Source of the DNA: Caballeronia cordobensis | GTDB taxonomy: Bacteria > Pseudomonadota > Gammaproteobacteria > Burkholderiales > Burkholderiaceae | Direction of reading: 5' to 3' | NCBI RefSeq assembly: GCF_001544575.2 | Contig: NZ_FCNY02000008.1 | Span: forward strand, 310,001 to 374,000 | Length of the DNA stretch: 64,000 bases | Part shown: piece after piece, positions 44,398 to 52,700 of the stretch | How positions within the stretch are numbered: the stretch's first letter is position 1 | Layout: each line of letters begins with the position of its first letter | Program-made: the position numbers and the translations under genes | The notes under the pieces: model-generated | Databases searched by the model: none | Seen by the model: only the letters and a program-made list of their open reading frames with translations | What the model was told of the DNA's origin: nothing

Positions 44398-45084
44398 TCA
44401 TGCGTAGACTTTGCCCGTATCGGGATCGCGATAGGGCAGATTGGGCAGGCGCAGGCGGCTGCCGGCCGGCAGATTGCGCGCGCGCTGCAGGCGGTTCGCC
44501 ACGGCGATCACGCGCCAGAGCCGCGGGTCGCCGTACTCGGCGCCGGCGATCGACGAGAGCGTCTCGCCCTCGATCACGAGATGCCGCTTCGAGTAGTCGC
44601 TGGTCTCGCGCTTGACCTCCTTCGCTTCCAGGTCGATGTTGCGGTACTCGCTGAAGCTCGCGTTGATCCGCGCGCGCACGGGCGTGCCGTTCGCCAGGAA
44701 CATCACGAACCGCTGCATGGCCTTGGCGAGCACGCAGGTGAAGGCGAGCGACCCCCATGTGAAGAGCAGCACCGGCGGCGCATGCGTGCTCGGCTGGATG
44801 TTCATGAGGTCGGTCACCTGCCGCACGAGATCGCGCACGTCGCTTTGCGCGGCGTTCACCACCCGGCTGCCGATCTTGTGCTCCTCGTAGCTGTCGAGGA
44901 ACAGTTCCATTTCGAGCGTCTGCAGATTGCCGTTGACGAATTGCAGGAGCGGCGCGGAGAGGCCGGGCACGGCCGCCTGCGCGTAGTTGTTGTCGCGATT
45001 GAGCGTGTACTCCTCCGGATTGAACTGCACCGGAATCTGCTGCCCCGTGACGGTGTTGGTGATGATCGCCTTTTCGAGCTGCAT
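44398..45084 (-). CDS. CIS tube/baseplate adaptor protein with C-terminal LysM domain
   Basis: The first ~165 residues fit the CIS tube-like family (FNPEEYTLNRDNNYAQAAVPGLSAPLLQFVNGNLQTLEMELFLDSYEEH, residues ~21-69; VLAKAMQRFVMFLANGTPVRARINASFSEYR). The C-terminal ~50 residues are a LysM domain (HLVIEGETLSSIAGAEYGDPRLWRVIA; RNLPAGSRLRLP). It corresponds to the Pvc7/Afp7-type component (T4 gp53-like) that joins tube to baseplate. 228 residues in total. Confidence 0.9.
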   Translation of the reverse strand: MQLEKAIITNTVTGQQIPVQFNPEEYTLNRDNNYAQAAVPGLSAPLLQFVNGNLQTLEMELFLDSYEEHKIGSRVVNAAQSDVRDLVRQVTDLMNIQPSTHAPPVLLFTWGSLAFTCVLAKAMQRFVMFLANGTPVRARINASFSEYRNIDLEAKEVKRETSDYSKRHLVIEGETLSSIAGAEYGDPRLWRVIAVANRLQRARNLPAGSRLRLPNLPYRDPDTGKVYA

Positions 45085-45099
45085 GGCTGGTCTCCTCGT

Positions 45100-45792
45100 C
45101 TACAGTCGCCCGTTGCGTTCGCGAAACGACAGCGCGCGGCGCTCCAGCTCCGAGATGACCCGATGGCTGACCGTGGCCGTGAGGCGCGCAAGCTCCTGCG
45201 CAGGCAGACTCCAGGCCGCGCCGGCGGGCGTACCCGCGGCGCGGGGCGGCTCGCGTCCGGACGCCTGCACGACCGGAACCTTCGCAGGCTCGCGGCGCTT
45301 GCTTCCCAGTTCGTGCACGATGGCTGGCTGCGCAAGCGCCTTGATGACAGGCGGATAGACCCCTTGCGTTTCGGTGCGGCGCAGGATGTGCGGCAGCGTG
45401 TGCGCCACGGCTACGCGCAGCTGCGGCACAGGGACGATGCGCTCGCGCGGCGCGGCTTCCTGCCGCGTACGCAGATGGAACGTGCGGTGCTCGCTGCTGC
45501 GTTCGCGCAAGAGGCTGGCTTCGTGCCGCTCCACCGTGGGCACGTGCAGGAGCGGCGCAGCCGCGCGAATCAGCACGGCATGCGAATGCGATGCGAGCCG
45601 TAGCGAGGCGGCGACGTGGATCGCGAACGACAGAGCCTGCGGCGCCGCATGCCGTGGCCGCAACACGACGCGCTCGATCCGCGCGAGCGGCGCGGCTACG
45701 CGCCTTGCCCCCGCCCGGAGCGACAGGAACCGCCGGTGACGCGCGAGCGGCGCCACGCAGACACGCGGTATCGAATGGCGTTGCATGCTCAT
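45100..45792 (-). CDS. eCIS-cluster protein of unknown function, Arg/His/Ala-rich
   Basis: The start is ATG 45792 (MSMQRHSIPRVCVAPLARHR), overlapping the DUF6760 stop by ATGA. The 230-residue product is strongly basic, rich in Arg, His and Ala over residues 1-150. The conserved end PAQELARLTATVSHRVISEL ... SFRERNGRL resembles the C-terminus of a protein found at this position (between the tube chaperone region and the Pvc7-type gene) in other eCIS loci. Function unknown; position suggests an inner baseplate or tube-assembly role (Pvc6-like). Confidence 0.65.
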   Translation of the reverse strand: MSMQRHSIPRVCVAPLARHRRFLSLRAGARRVAAPLARIERVVLRPRHAAPQALSFAIHVAASLRLASHSHAVLIRAAAPLLHVPTVERHEASLLRERSSEHRTFHLRTRQEAAPRERIVPVPQLRVAVAHTLPHILRRTETQGVYPPVIKALAQPAIVHELGSKRREPAKVPVVQASGREPPRAAGTPAGAAWSLPAQELARLTATVSHRVISELERRALSFRERNGRL

Positions 45793-45911
45793 GCCTCGTT
45801 GATCCTCTGGTTCAGGGTCGAGATCTGGCTGACCCAGCGACGGCGGTCGCGGTGCTCGAGTTCCATGATCTGATCGTGCGGCCAATGAAAGTGATACGCG
45901 ATGAACGCCAC
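45789..45911 (-). CDS. DUF6760-type small eCIS protein
   Basis: This very short gene gives VAFIAYHFHWPHDQIMELEH then RDRRRWVSQISTLNQRINEA, which matches the small DUF6760 family found in eCIS loci after the tail-tube region. GTG 45911 is used here with GAGGAG directly before it. However, the family-like residues continue upstream (GYPLDQLTEE) to 45947 inside the preceding gene, where no ATG/GTG/TTG exists. Either translation begins at the GTG or at an unusual codon. The stop overlaps the next start. Confidence 0.7.
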   Translation of the reverse strand: MAFIAYHFHWPHDQIMELEHRDRRRWVSQISTLNQRINEA

Positions 45912-45919
45912 CTCCTCGG

Positions 45920-46291
45920 TCAGTTGATCGAGGGGGTAGCCGAAAACTCCCCCGGCCGCGCGGCTCCCGCGCCCGGCGCCAGCTCGTCGGCGTCGGCGGG
46001 TTCGTCGAGACGGTTGATCCGGTTGTAGAGGTTTTGCAGATACGCGAGGTCGGTGGCGAAGAGTCCCTCGATCACCTTCGGATTGATCGCCGCCACGCCG
46101 CCCAGGCGCGTCACCACGCGCGACAGCAGGATCACGATCAGGTACGCCTCGTTCCGCTGCACGCGCGGGTCCTTGAGCGGCAGGATTTCATCAGCTGCGG
46201 TGGCGCGGCGCATCACACCGTCGCGATGCAGCGTGCCGTCCTCGTCGAGATAGCCGCAGGGCAGGGTGAACTCAAACTCGGTCTGGAACAT
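45920..46291 (-). CDS. Phage tail assembly chaperone-like protein (gpE/gp41 family)
   Basis: The start is ATG 46291 (MFQTEFEFTLPCGYLDEDGT) with AAGGAGTCGTC upstream. The 123-residue protein has the shape of the Mu gp41-type tail assembly proteins: an N-terminal beta-rich motif FEFTLPCGYLDEDGTLHRDG, then RRATAADEILPLKDPRVQRNEAYLIVILLSRVVTRLG and a helical tail. It lies right after the tube gene as in many contractile-tail loci and probably helps tube or tape assembly. The Ala/Gly/Pro-rich C-terminus overlaps the DUF6760 reading frame. Confidence 0.78.
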   Translation of the reverse strand: MFQTEFEFTLPCGYLDEDGTLHRDGVMRRATAADEILPLKDPRVQRNEAYLIVILLSRVVTRLGGVAAINPKVIEGLFATDLAYLQNLYNRINRLDEPADADELAPGAGAARPGEFSATPSIN

Positions 46292-46317
46292 GACGACTCC
46301 TTTTCCGGTGGACTGCC

Positions 46318-46752
46318 TCAGGCGCGCACGATGCTTTCGTGCGCGAGTTCCAGCGCTTCGATTGCGACATCGTTCGCTTCGGCGTTGAAGCTGGGCCCGG
46401 TCCATTTCGCGGGCCACGCGTTGAAGAAGTTCCAGCGCGCCTTCTCCTGCCCCTGGCGGTCGAGCAGCACGATGGAGCCGTTCTTGCGCGCGGCGGCCGG
46501 GTCTCCTTCCGCCCACTGGCGGTGCCAGGCATAGAGGTCGAGGTCATCGGACATGCCCCACTTGAGGCTGATGTTCGAGTACTTCACCTGCCCCGGCAGC
46601 TTGCGCATCGTGATGTTCTCGCCGCCTTCGCGATGCTCGATCACGTCGATCGACGAATCGAGCCCGCCGGCCTCGTGAAACGCTGCGCGCACGATGCCGT
46701 CGATCTCGACGAGAAAGTTGAAATTGACGTAGGGATCTTTGCGGGTTGCCAT
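46318..46752 (-). CDS. eCIS inner tube protein (T4 gp19-like)
   Basis: This 144-residue protein has the tail-tube family pattern: DPYVNFNFLVEIDGIVRAAFHEAGGLDSS, EHREGGENITMRKLPGQVKYSNISLKWG, and IVLLDRQGQEKARWNFFNAWPAKWTGPSFNAEANDVAIEALELAHE (residues by extent ~92-137). It forms the hexameric inner tube driven out on contraction. It is the only tube gene here; Afp and PVC carry several. Confidence 0.93.
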   Translation of the reverse strand: MATRKDPYVNFNFLVEIDGIVRAAFHEAGGLDSSIDVIEHREGGENITMRKLPGQVKYSNISLKWGMSDDLDLYAWHRQWAEGDPAAARKNGSIVLLDRQGQEKARWNFFNAWPAKWTGPSFNAEANDVAIEALELAHESIVRA

Positions 46753-46782
46753 CGCTGCTCCTTTGCAAGTACGGGCCGTCGA

Positions 46783-48759
46783 TCAGGATTCCGACACGTC
46801 TGAGCCGCCGTCCCAGATGCCGATACGCACGATGATGAATTCCGCCGGATAGCTGGGCCGCACGCCGATCTCGATATGCAGGCGCCCGAGCTGCTGCTCC
46901 GAGAACGGGTTGAGGTCTTCGTCGATGCGCACGTAAAAGGCCTTGTCCGCCTTCTCGCCGAAGAGGGCGCCTTCGCGCCAGCTGCGCGTGAGAAAGTCGG
47001 TGAGCGTGCGCTTGAGCTTCTGCCAGAGCTGCGTGTTGTTCGGCTCGAACACCGCGCCGCGCAGACCTTCCTGGATCGACTCTTCGAGGTACAGGAAGAG
47101 GCGCCGGATGTTCACGTATTGCCAGCTCGGATTGCCCCCGAAGCCGCTCGCCGTGGTGCGCGCCCCCCATACCGTGGGCCGGCCGCCCGCATAGAAGACG
47201 CGGATGACATTGATGCCGTTGGGGTTGAGCCCTTCCTGTTCGGTGTGCGTGATTGCGCGCTCCACGCCGAGCGCGCCCGAGACCGTGGCCTCCTGGCCCG
47301 CGGGCGCCTTGTGCACGCCGCGCGCCTGGTCGGTGCGCGCGTAGATGCCGGCGACGTGCCCCGACGGCGGCACGTTCAGGGTCTTCACGCCCGCACTGTC
47401 GATAACCGTGAGCCAGGGATAGTAGAGCGCGGCATAACCCCGGTTCGACGTGAGGCCGGCGCGTTGCGTATCCACGCTGCTGCTGCCGAAGGGCGGCAGG
47501 CCGCGCGCCGCATCCAGCACCGCGAATCGGTCGAGCATCGACTCGCAGTGCCCGAGCAGGGCGCCCTGCACGGCAGCGTCCTGCCGGTCGGGAATGGCCA
47601 CGATGTTGATGTCGTCGATCGCTTCGAGCAGCGCGATCGCCTTCTGGTAGTCAGCCACGGAGAGCGTCGCCGGATTGTCGGCCGCGCCGGCCGGCAGCGC
47701 CGTGATGGCGAGCGTCGCAGGCCGGTTGCCCGGCGCGGGCGTCACGTTGGGCGGGTCGACCGGGGTCACCGTCACGTAGGGATCGGCGGCGTTGACGATG
47801 TCCGCGTAGTAGCGCGGATGCTCCGGGTCGATGCCCAGCCCGTCGTACACCTGCGGGCTCCCGGTGGCGGGCGTGACGGTGAGCTTGAACTCCTGCGACT
47901 GCACCGACACGTCGCCGCCGCCCGCGCCGAACACGAATGCACTCGCGAGGCCACTCCGCACGGTGACGCGATAGGTCGTCAGCGCGCCGCTGATGCGCTC
48001 GACGATCACGCTCTTGACGATCGCGATGTCGGTCACCGCCGCCGGCGCGGTCTGCTTGAGCAGCAGCACCATGCCCGGCGCGAGGGCCGCGCCGCCTTCC
48101 ATGCGCAGCGTATCGCTGCCCGCCGCTGGGTCCATGAGGCGCAGCGCGCCGGCCGCGTAGTTCTGCGACAGCGGATTGAGCACTTCGAGCGTCGCCCCGC
48201 TCACGCGGGCGAGCGTCACGCCATCGTCGGCGGGGGCCACGCCGGTCCAGGTGAGCCGGTCGCCGGGCCGGAACTTCTCGGCATCGGACGCCGCCGTGAG
48301 CGTGATGATCCGCGAGCCGGCGGCGGCACCCGCGATGGTTCCGGTCGGGCGGAAAAGCTTGGCCGGCGCATCGACGGCATGGACGTTCGAATCCACCGTG
48401 ATCGAGAGCGCCGGGCTCGGCACGCCCGCCTGTCGCGCGCTCACGACGAGCGTGGGCGCCGCTGCGCTGTCCTTGAGCGTGAGCGTGCCGTAAGTCGCGT
48501 TGCTCACCCGGGTGACGAAGCAGGTCTTCCCGCCGTTCTCGTAGAAGCCGCGCACTGCGTACCAGAGATAGAAGCCCGGGACGGGGTCCTTGCCGAACTG
48601 GCTCGTGAACTGATCCCAACTCGTCAGGCGGGTGGGCGTGTTCAAGGGGCCTTCCGTGCACGGCCCGAGCAAGGCCGCGTTGCTGGTCCCCACCCCCGCG
48701 ATCGGCGCCGCAGGCTCGAACTCTTCGATGTACACCTCGGGGGTTGCATAAGTCGCCAT
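46783..48759 (-). CDS. eCIS contractile tail sheath protein
   Basis: The 658-residue protein begins MATYATPEVYIEEFEPAAPI with the sheath motif AGVGTSNAALLGPCTEGPLN and TRVSNATYGTLTL. It ends in the conserved sheath C-domain: GARTTASGFGGNPSWQYVNI, RLFLYLEESIQEGLRGAVFE, NNTQLWQKLKRTLTDFLTRS and LHIEIGVRPSYPAEFIIVRI. The C-terminal handshake region mediates contraction. An expanded central region (~residues 150-330) would form the outer surface. Only one sheath paralogue is present. AAAGGAGACGCAG precedes ATG 48759. Confidence 0.95.
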   Translation of the reverse strand: MATYATPEVYIEEFEPAAPIAGVGTSNAALLGPCTEGPLNTPTRLTSWDQFTSQFGKDPVPGFYLWYAVRGFYENGGKTCFVTRVSNATYGTLTLKDSAAAPTLVVSARQAGVPSPALSITVDSNVHAVDAPAKLFRPTGTIAGAAAGSRIITLTAASDAEKFRPGDRLTWTGVAPADDGVTLARVSGATLEVLNPLSQNYAAGALRLMDPAAGSDTLRMEGGAALAPGMVLLLKQTAPAAVTDIAIVKSVIVERISGALTTYRVTVRSGLASAFVFGAGGGDVSVQSQEFKLTVTPATGSPQVYDGLGIDPEHPRYYADIVNAADPYVTVTPVDPPNVTPAPGNRPATLAITALPAGAADNPATLSVADYQKAIALLEAIDDINIVAIPDRQDAAVQGALLGHCESMLDRFAVLDAARGLPPFGSSSVDTQRAGLTSNRGYAALYYPWLTVIDSAGVKTLNVPPSGHVAGIYARTDQARGVHKAPAGQEATVSGALGVERAITHTEQEGLNPNGINVIRVFYAGGRPTVWGARTTASGFGGNPSWQYVNIRRLFLYLEESIQEGLRGAVFEPNNTQLWQKLKRTLTDFLTRSWREGALFGEKADKAFYVRIDEDLNPFSEQQLGRLHIEIGVRPSYPAEFIIVRIGIWDGGSDVSES

Positions 48760-48806
48760 CTGCGTCTCCTTTGCTGGCTGTTCCGGTCAGGCGATAAAAC
48801 GCATCG

Positions 48807-49706
48807 TCAGAAATGAAGGTCGTAGCTGCCACCCGGCGCCGGCACGTCGATCACCCGGGCGAACGCGGCGAAGCCCGTGGCCGACACCCGCAGCTCATAG
48901 CTGCCCGCGGCGATCTGTGTGAACAGAAAGCGTCCGTCGCCGTCCGTCCTGACTAGTTGCCGTCGCGTGCCGGCGGTGGTTCGCAGGTCGACCCAGGCGC
49001 CGGCCACGGGCAGCGCGCCCGGCGCGGCGCCCGCCCGCACGGTGCCGCCGAACTGCATGGAGGTCTCGGCGCTCGCGGGCACATCCGCCACGCGCGTTTC
49101 CATGAACGTGGTGGTCACCATCGGTCCCGCGGGCACGGCGGTCTCGTGGAGCGCCACCGTCACCGCGATATAGACGCACGGCTTCCAGCGATGCCCGTCG
49201 CCCATCGTTCCCCAGAACTCGGCGAGCTTCGGAAAGCCTTCGATCGGCAGCAGGGTGATCGGAAAGCGCTCCTCCGCGATCTGGGCCGGAGGCGGGGCCG
49301 GAGGGGTCGATGCCGCATAGATCTCGACCGGGTCGAGCTCATCGCTCTGGCCGAGCGCACGTGCCGCGTCGGCGAGCAGCGCGTGCTCGTCGATCGTCGG
49401 GTCGGTCATCGGCGTGATCGTGACCGGGCTCCACGCGCTGATGAGATAGTGGCAGTCGACGCGGCGCGGCGGCGGCGTCTCGAACACATCGAGCCCGACC
49501 GTGCTGCGCTCGCGTTCGTTGGTGCGCAGCTTGCGGTTCTCGCGCATGTCGAAGAGGTAGACGTTGAGCGCGTTGCTCGTCATGTTCGAGACGAGTTGAC
49601 GCCAGGCTTCGTCGGGCGGCTGAAAGCGTACCTGCGCATCGGCGGTGATCTGCGCGACGCGGTTGCGCAGCAGGCGTTGCAGGAGCAGGTCGAGGTAGTC
49701 GATCAT
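48807..49706 (-). CDS. eCIS cap/tube terminator (Pvc16/DUF4255) with carboxypeptidase-regulatory-like domain
   Basis: Residues 1-190 match the DUF4255/Pvc16 N-terminal family: MIDYLDLLLQRLLRNRVAQI, SNALNVYLFDMRENRKLRTN, PRRVDCHYLISAWSP and EFWGTMGDGHRWKPCVYIAVTVAL. Residues ~215-299 form a carboxypeptidase-regulatory/Cna-B-like fold: GGTVRAGAAPGALPVAGAWV then TDGDGRFLFTQIAAGSYELR and VSATGFAAF. Pvc16 caps the distal end of tube and sheath. The beta-sandwich extension would protrude from the cap. Confidence 0.9.
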   Translation of the reverse strand: MIDYLDLLLQRLLRNRVAQITADAQVRFQPPDEAWRQLVSNMTSNALNVYLFDMRENRKLRTNERERSTVGLDVFETPPPRRVDCHYLISAWSPVTITPMTDPTIDEHALLADAARALGQSDELDPVEIYAASTPPAPPPAQIAEERFPITLLPIEGFPKLAEFWGTMGDGHRWKPCVYIAVTVALHETAVPAGPMVTTTFMETRVADVPASAETSMQFGGTVRAGAAPGALPVAGAWVDLRTTAGTRRQLVRTDGDGRFLFTQIAAGSYELRVSATGFAAFARVIDVPAPGGSYDLHF

Positions 49707-49721
49707 GAATGCCTCGCCGTC

Positions 49722-52700
49722 TCAGATCTCTTCGTAGCCGGGCAGGCCGGCGCCGTAGCTGTGGTACGGAACCTTGCGGTCGAGCTCGAGATAGCGCGCG
49801 CGGTCGGGTTTGAAGGTGTCGGCCTTGGCCGGGTCGCCGCCCGCCTGCTGGATGAGCCGCCGCAGTTGCGCGATGTCCTTTCCCCACTTCGGGTAGGCGT
49901 CCTTCAGCTTGTTCTGCTGGCTGGTCAGCTCGATCACGCTGGGGTTGGAGAGCTTCGGCAACTCGTAGCCGAATACGGTCGAGCCCTTGAACTCCGTTTC
50001 CATGGCCGCAAAGACGCCTTGCTCCACGCGCCGGTAGCTCTGCAGACGCCCGATCGTGTCGGTCGTGTCCTGCTGCAGCTTTTGCGCTTCTTCCGCCTTG
50101 CGGGCAGCGGCTTCGTCTGCTTCGGACCGTGGCGCGTGCGCAGCAGCGGCGGCCGCGGCGGGGGCGGGGGCGGGGGCGCCGCCGTCCCTGGCCGGGCCGG
50201 CCGCGGCCGTCTTCGCATTCGGCGCGGCGAGCCGGTTCAGGGCTGTGCGCATCGCGCTGCGCCGCTCGCCGATACGCTGACGCATTTCGATGAAGTCGCC
50301 CGGCCGCTCGAAGGCGCCCGCGTTGTCGCTGATCTTCCGGTCGAGCGCGTCGAGCTTTTCCATGTCGCTCTTCAGGCGCGCGAGCTGTGCGGTGTCGTCG
50401 CCGGCCGCCTGTGCCGCGGCGATGGGATCGCCGACGATCAGCGCATCGTAGAGCGCCTTCTGGTCGGCAATCGCATCGGGAAACTCGAACGCGATCGCGG
50501 TGCTTCCGACCGCGCGCTGCACGGTGTCGCTGCGCCCACGGCCCGACTCGCTTTCGAATTCCGCGACGGCCTTGGCGATCAGCTGGCGATTCTGGCCCGC
50601 AGCCAGCACTTTCGGACGCGTATCCATCCAGGCTTGCCAGGTTCCGAAGCTGCCGGACCAGGCGCGCGACCACTCGTTCGGATTCTTCGCAAGCGCGATG
50701 AGCGCCGCGTAGCTGTCGTCGGTGAGCGAGGCGCCGTGCTGCTGCACACTTTCCTGCAGCACGGGCGTGCTGCCCGTGAAGGCGCCGACCACGGTGCCCA
50801 CCGGCGCCTTGTTGAAGTTGCCGGCAAACTTCTGCGCGCTGCGCGTGAAGTCCGTCTCGCGCCGTTCGTTGCGCGTCTCACCGAAGCCCGCGTTGTCCGG
50901 GCCGGCGCCGCCGGCGAACGCATTGGTGTCGCTCGCCGAGACGACGGGCTTGCTGCCCGCGCGCAGCGTGGCCCCGCCCGTGCCCTGCGCGCGGTAGGTC
51001 CTGGTGACGCCCTCGGGGCCTTCGGTCACTTCCTCGTTGATCTCGCCGCGATCGACGATGTCGAGCGACAGCCCGCCAACGCCAGCCGTTGTCGTGGTGC
51101 CCGTGCCCTTTCCCCGCGACGTGGTTCTCGAGCTGACGAGGTCCGGATAACGGGCCTGGAGTCCCTGCAGCGCATCGATCGAGCCGGCCTTGCTGATCTC
51201 GGCGAAGCGGGCATCGCGGGCCGGATCGTTCGCGTCGATCGTGAAGCTTACCGACAGGCCTTGAGTCGCGCTGTCCGCGCGGCTGACGCCCATGCTCGCA
51301 ACGCCATAGCCGCCCGTCGCGCCGATCGTCGTGTCAGTGCCCTTCGTGCTCGTGACGGTCACGATGTATTTGCCGTCGCGCAGCGCGACGCGGCGCTCGA
51401 GCCCGGATTGCGCGCCCGCACCGAGCTGGAGGCCGACGCTGCCGCCGCCTTTGCCGCCGCCCGACGCGCCGAGGTTGCCTTCGATGCTGCCCGTGGCGCC
51501 GAGCGCGATTTCGTCGCCTTCCTTCATCTGCGCGAGGCCCTGCGGCGAGCCGGCGAGCGCGCGCATCTGTCCCGCCAGTGCCCGGGCGTCGTCGATGCTG
51601 CCCGCCGCGGCGAGCTGGGCCACGCGCAACTCGCGCCAGGCGCCGCTCGAGCCGGCCGTCACGTCGGCAAGATATCGGCGGGTTTCCTCCGCCGAGAACT
51701 CATGCGCCACGGTCAGATCGAGCGATCCCGACGCGGCGACGCCGGCCGACACGGAGCCTCGGCTGCCTTCCTTCTCCGCCTTGCCCCCCGCGTGTCCGCC
51801 GAGGTTCAAATGGAAGACGATGCGATAACGCGGCGGCTTGCTGAACGGGATCTCGCTCGTCTCGACCCACGCCTTGCCGCTGAACGCGGCCGTCTTCGTG
51901 ACGCTGCGGCCCTTGCCATAGTCGGTCTTCGACTGCGCCGAAGCGTTGACCTGCACGCCGGCCTTGTCGGGGCCGGCGATGAGCGAAGCGCCGGCATCGC
52001 TCTGGCGCGACGTCGCAGGCGCGGGCTTCACGGCGGACTTGTTCGCGCCTTGCCGCGGCTTCGACCGGGGCGGGGCGTCCTTCTGTTCCTGTTGCTCGGT
52101 GCCGGGTGCGGGCGGCGGAGTCCGGGTCTGCTGCTGCGCCGCGGTCTTCGGCGCTGCCTTGGGCGCGGGCTTTGCCTTCGCGGGCGACGGCTTCGGGGTG
52201 CGGCCTGCCGCACGCGGCGGCGTTTCGGGTTTGTTGCCGCTCGTCGGAGCAGGCACGGCGACGGGTTTGCGAGGCGCGGCTTTGGGATGAGCGGGCGCGG
52301 TGCTCTGCTTCTGCGGCTGCGTCTTGCGCGCCGTGGCTTGCTTCTCGTCAGCCTGCCGTTTCTTCGTTCCCGCTGGCGCGGCCCTTTCGGCGCCTGGCTC
52401 GGGCGTGGCGCTCGCCTGCCGGGCCCCGCCCGGCTTGACTCTGCCCTGGCTCGCGATCCGGGGCGCGTTGCGCGTGGCCGGTTTAGCGGACGCTTTGCGC
52501 ACCGCTCTCGGCACCGTGTACGCGTCGGCGGCGCCGTGTGGCTTGCCCGCGGCGCCTTTTCCGCCGCCTGCGGTGGTGCTCCGGGGGCCGCCTGCCGCTT
52601 TCTTCGTCCGTGACGCCGATTTTGGCTCGGATTTCCGGTTGGCGGCCGGCGTGGCCGCGGCAAGCTCCGCGACATCGCCCGGGCCTGCGCCACCCTTGCT

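Noticed and set aside
48957..52613. A 1218-codon plus-strand open frame opposite the payload and cap genes, and similar long plus-strand frames at 38361-39647 and 46876-48816
   Set aside because: They are antisense shadows of GC-rich minus-strand genes: Arg/Ala/His-rich, no family motif, no ribosome-binding sites, and they cross several well-supported genes.
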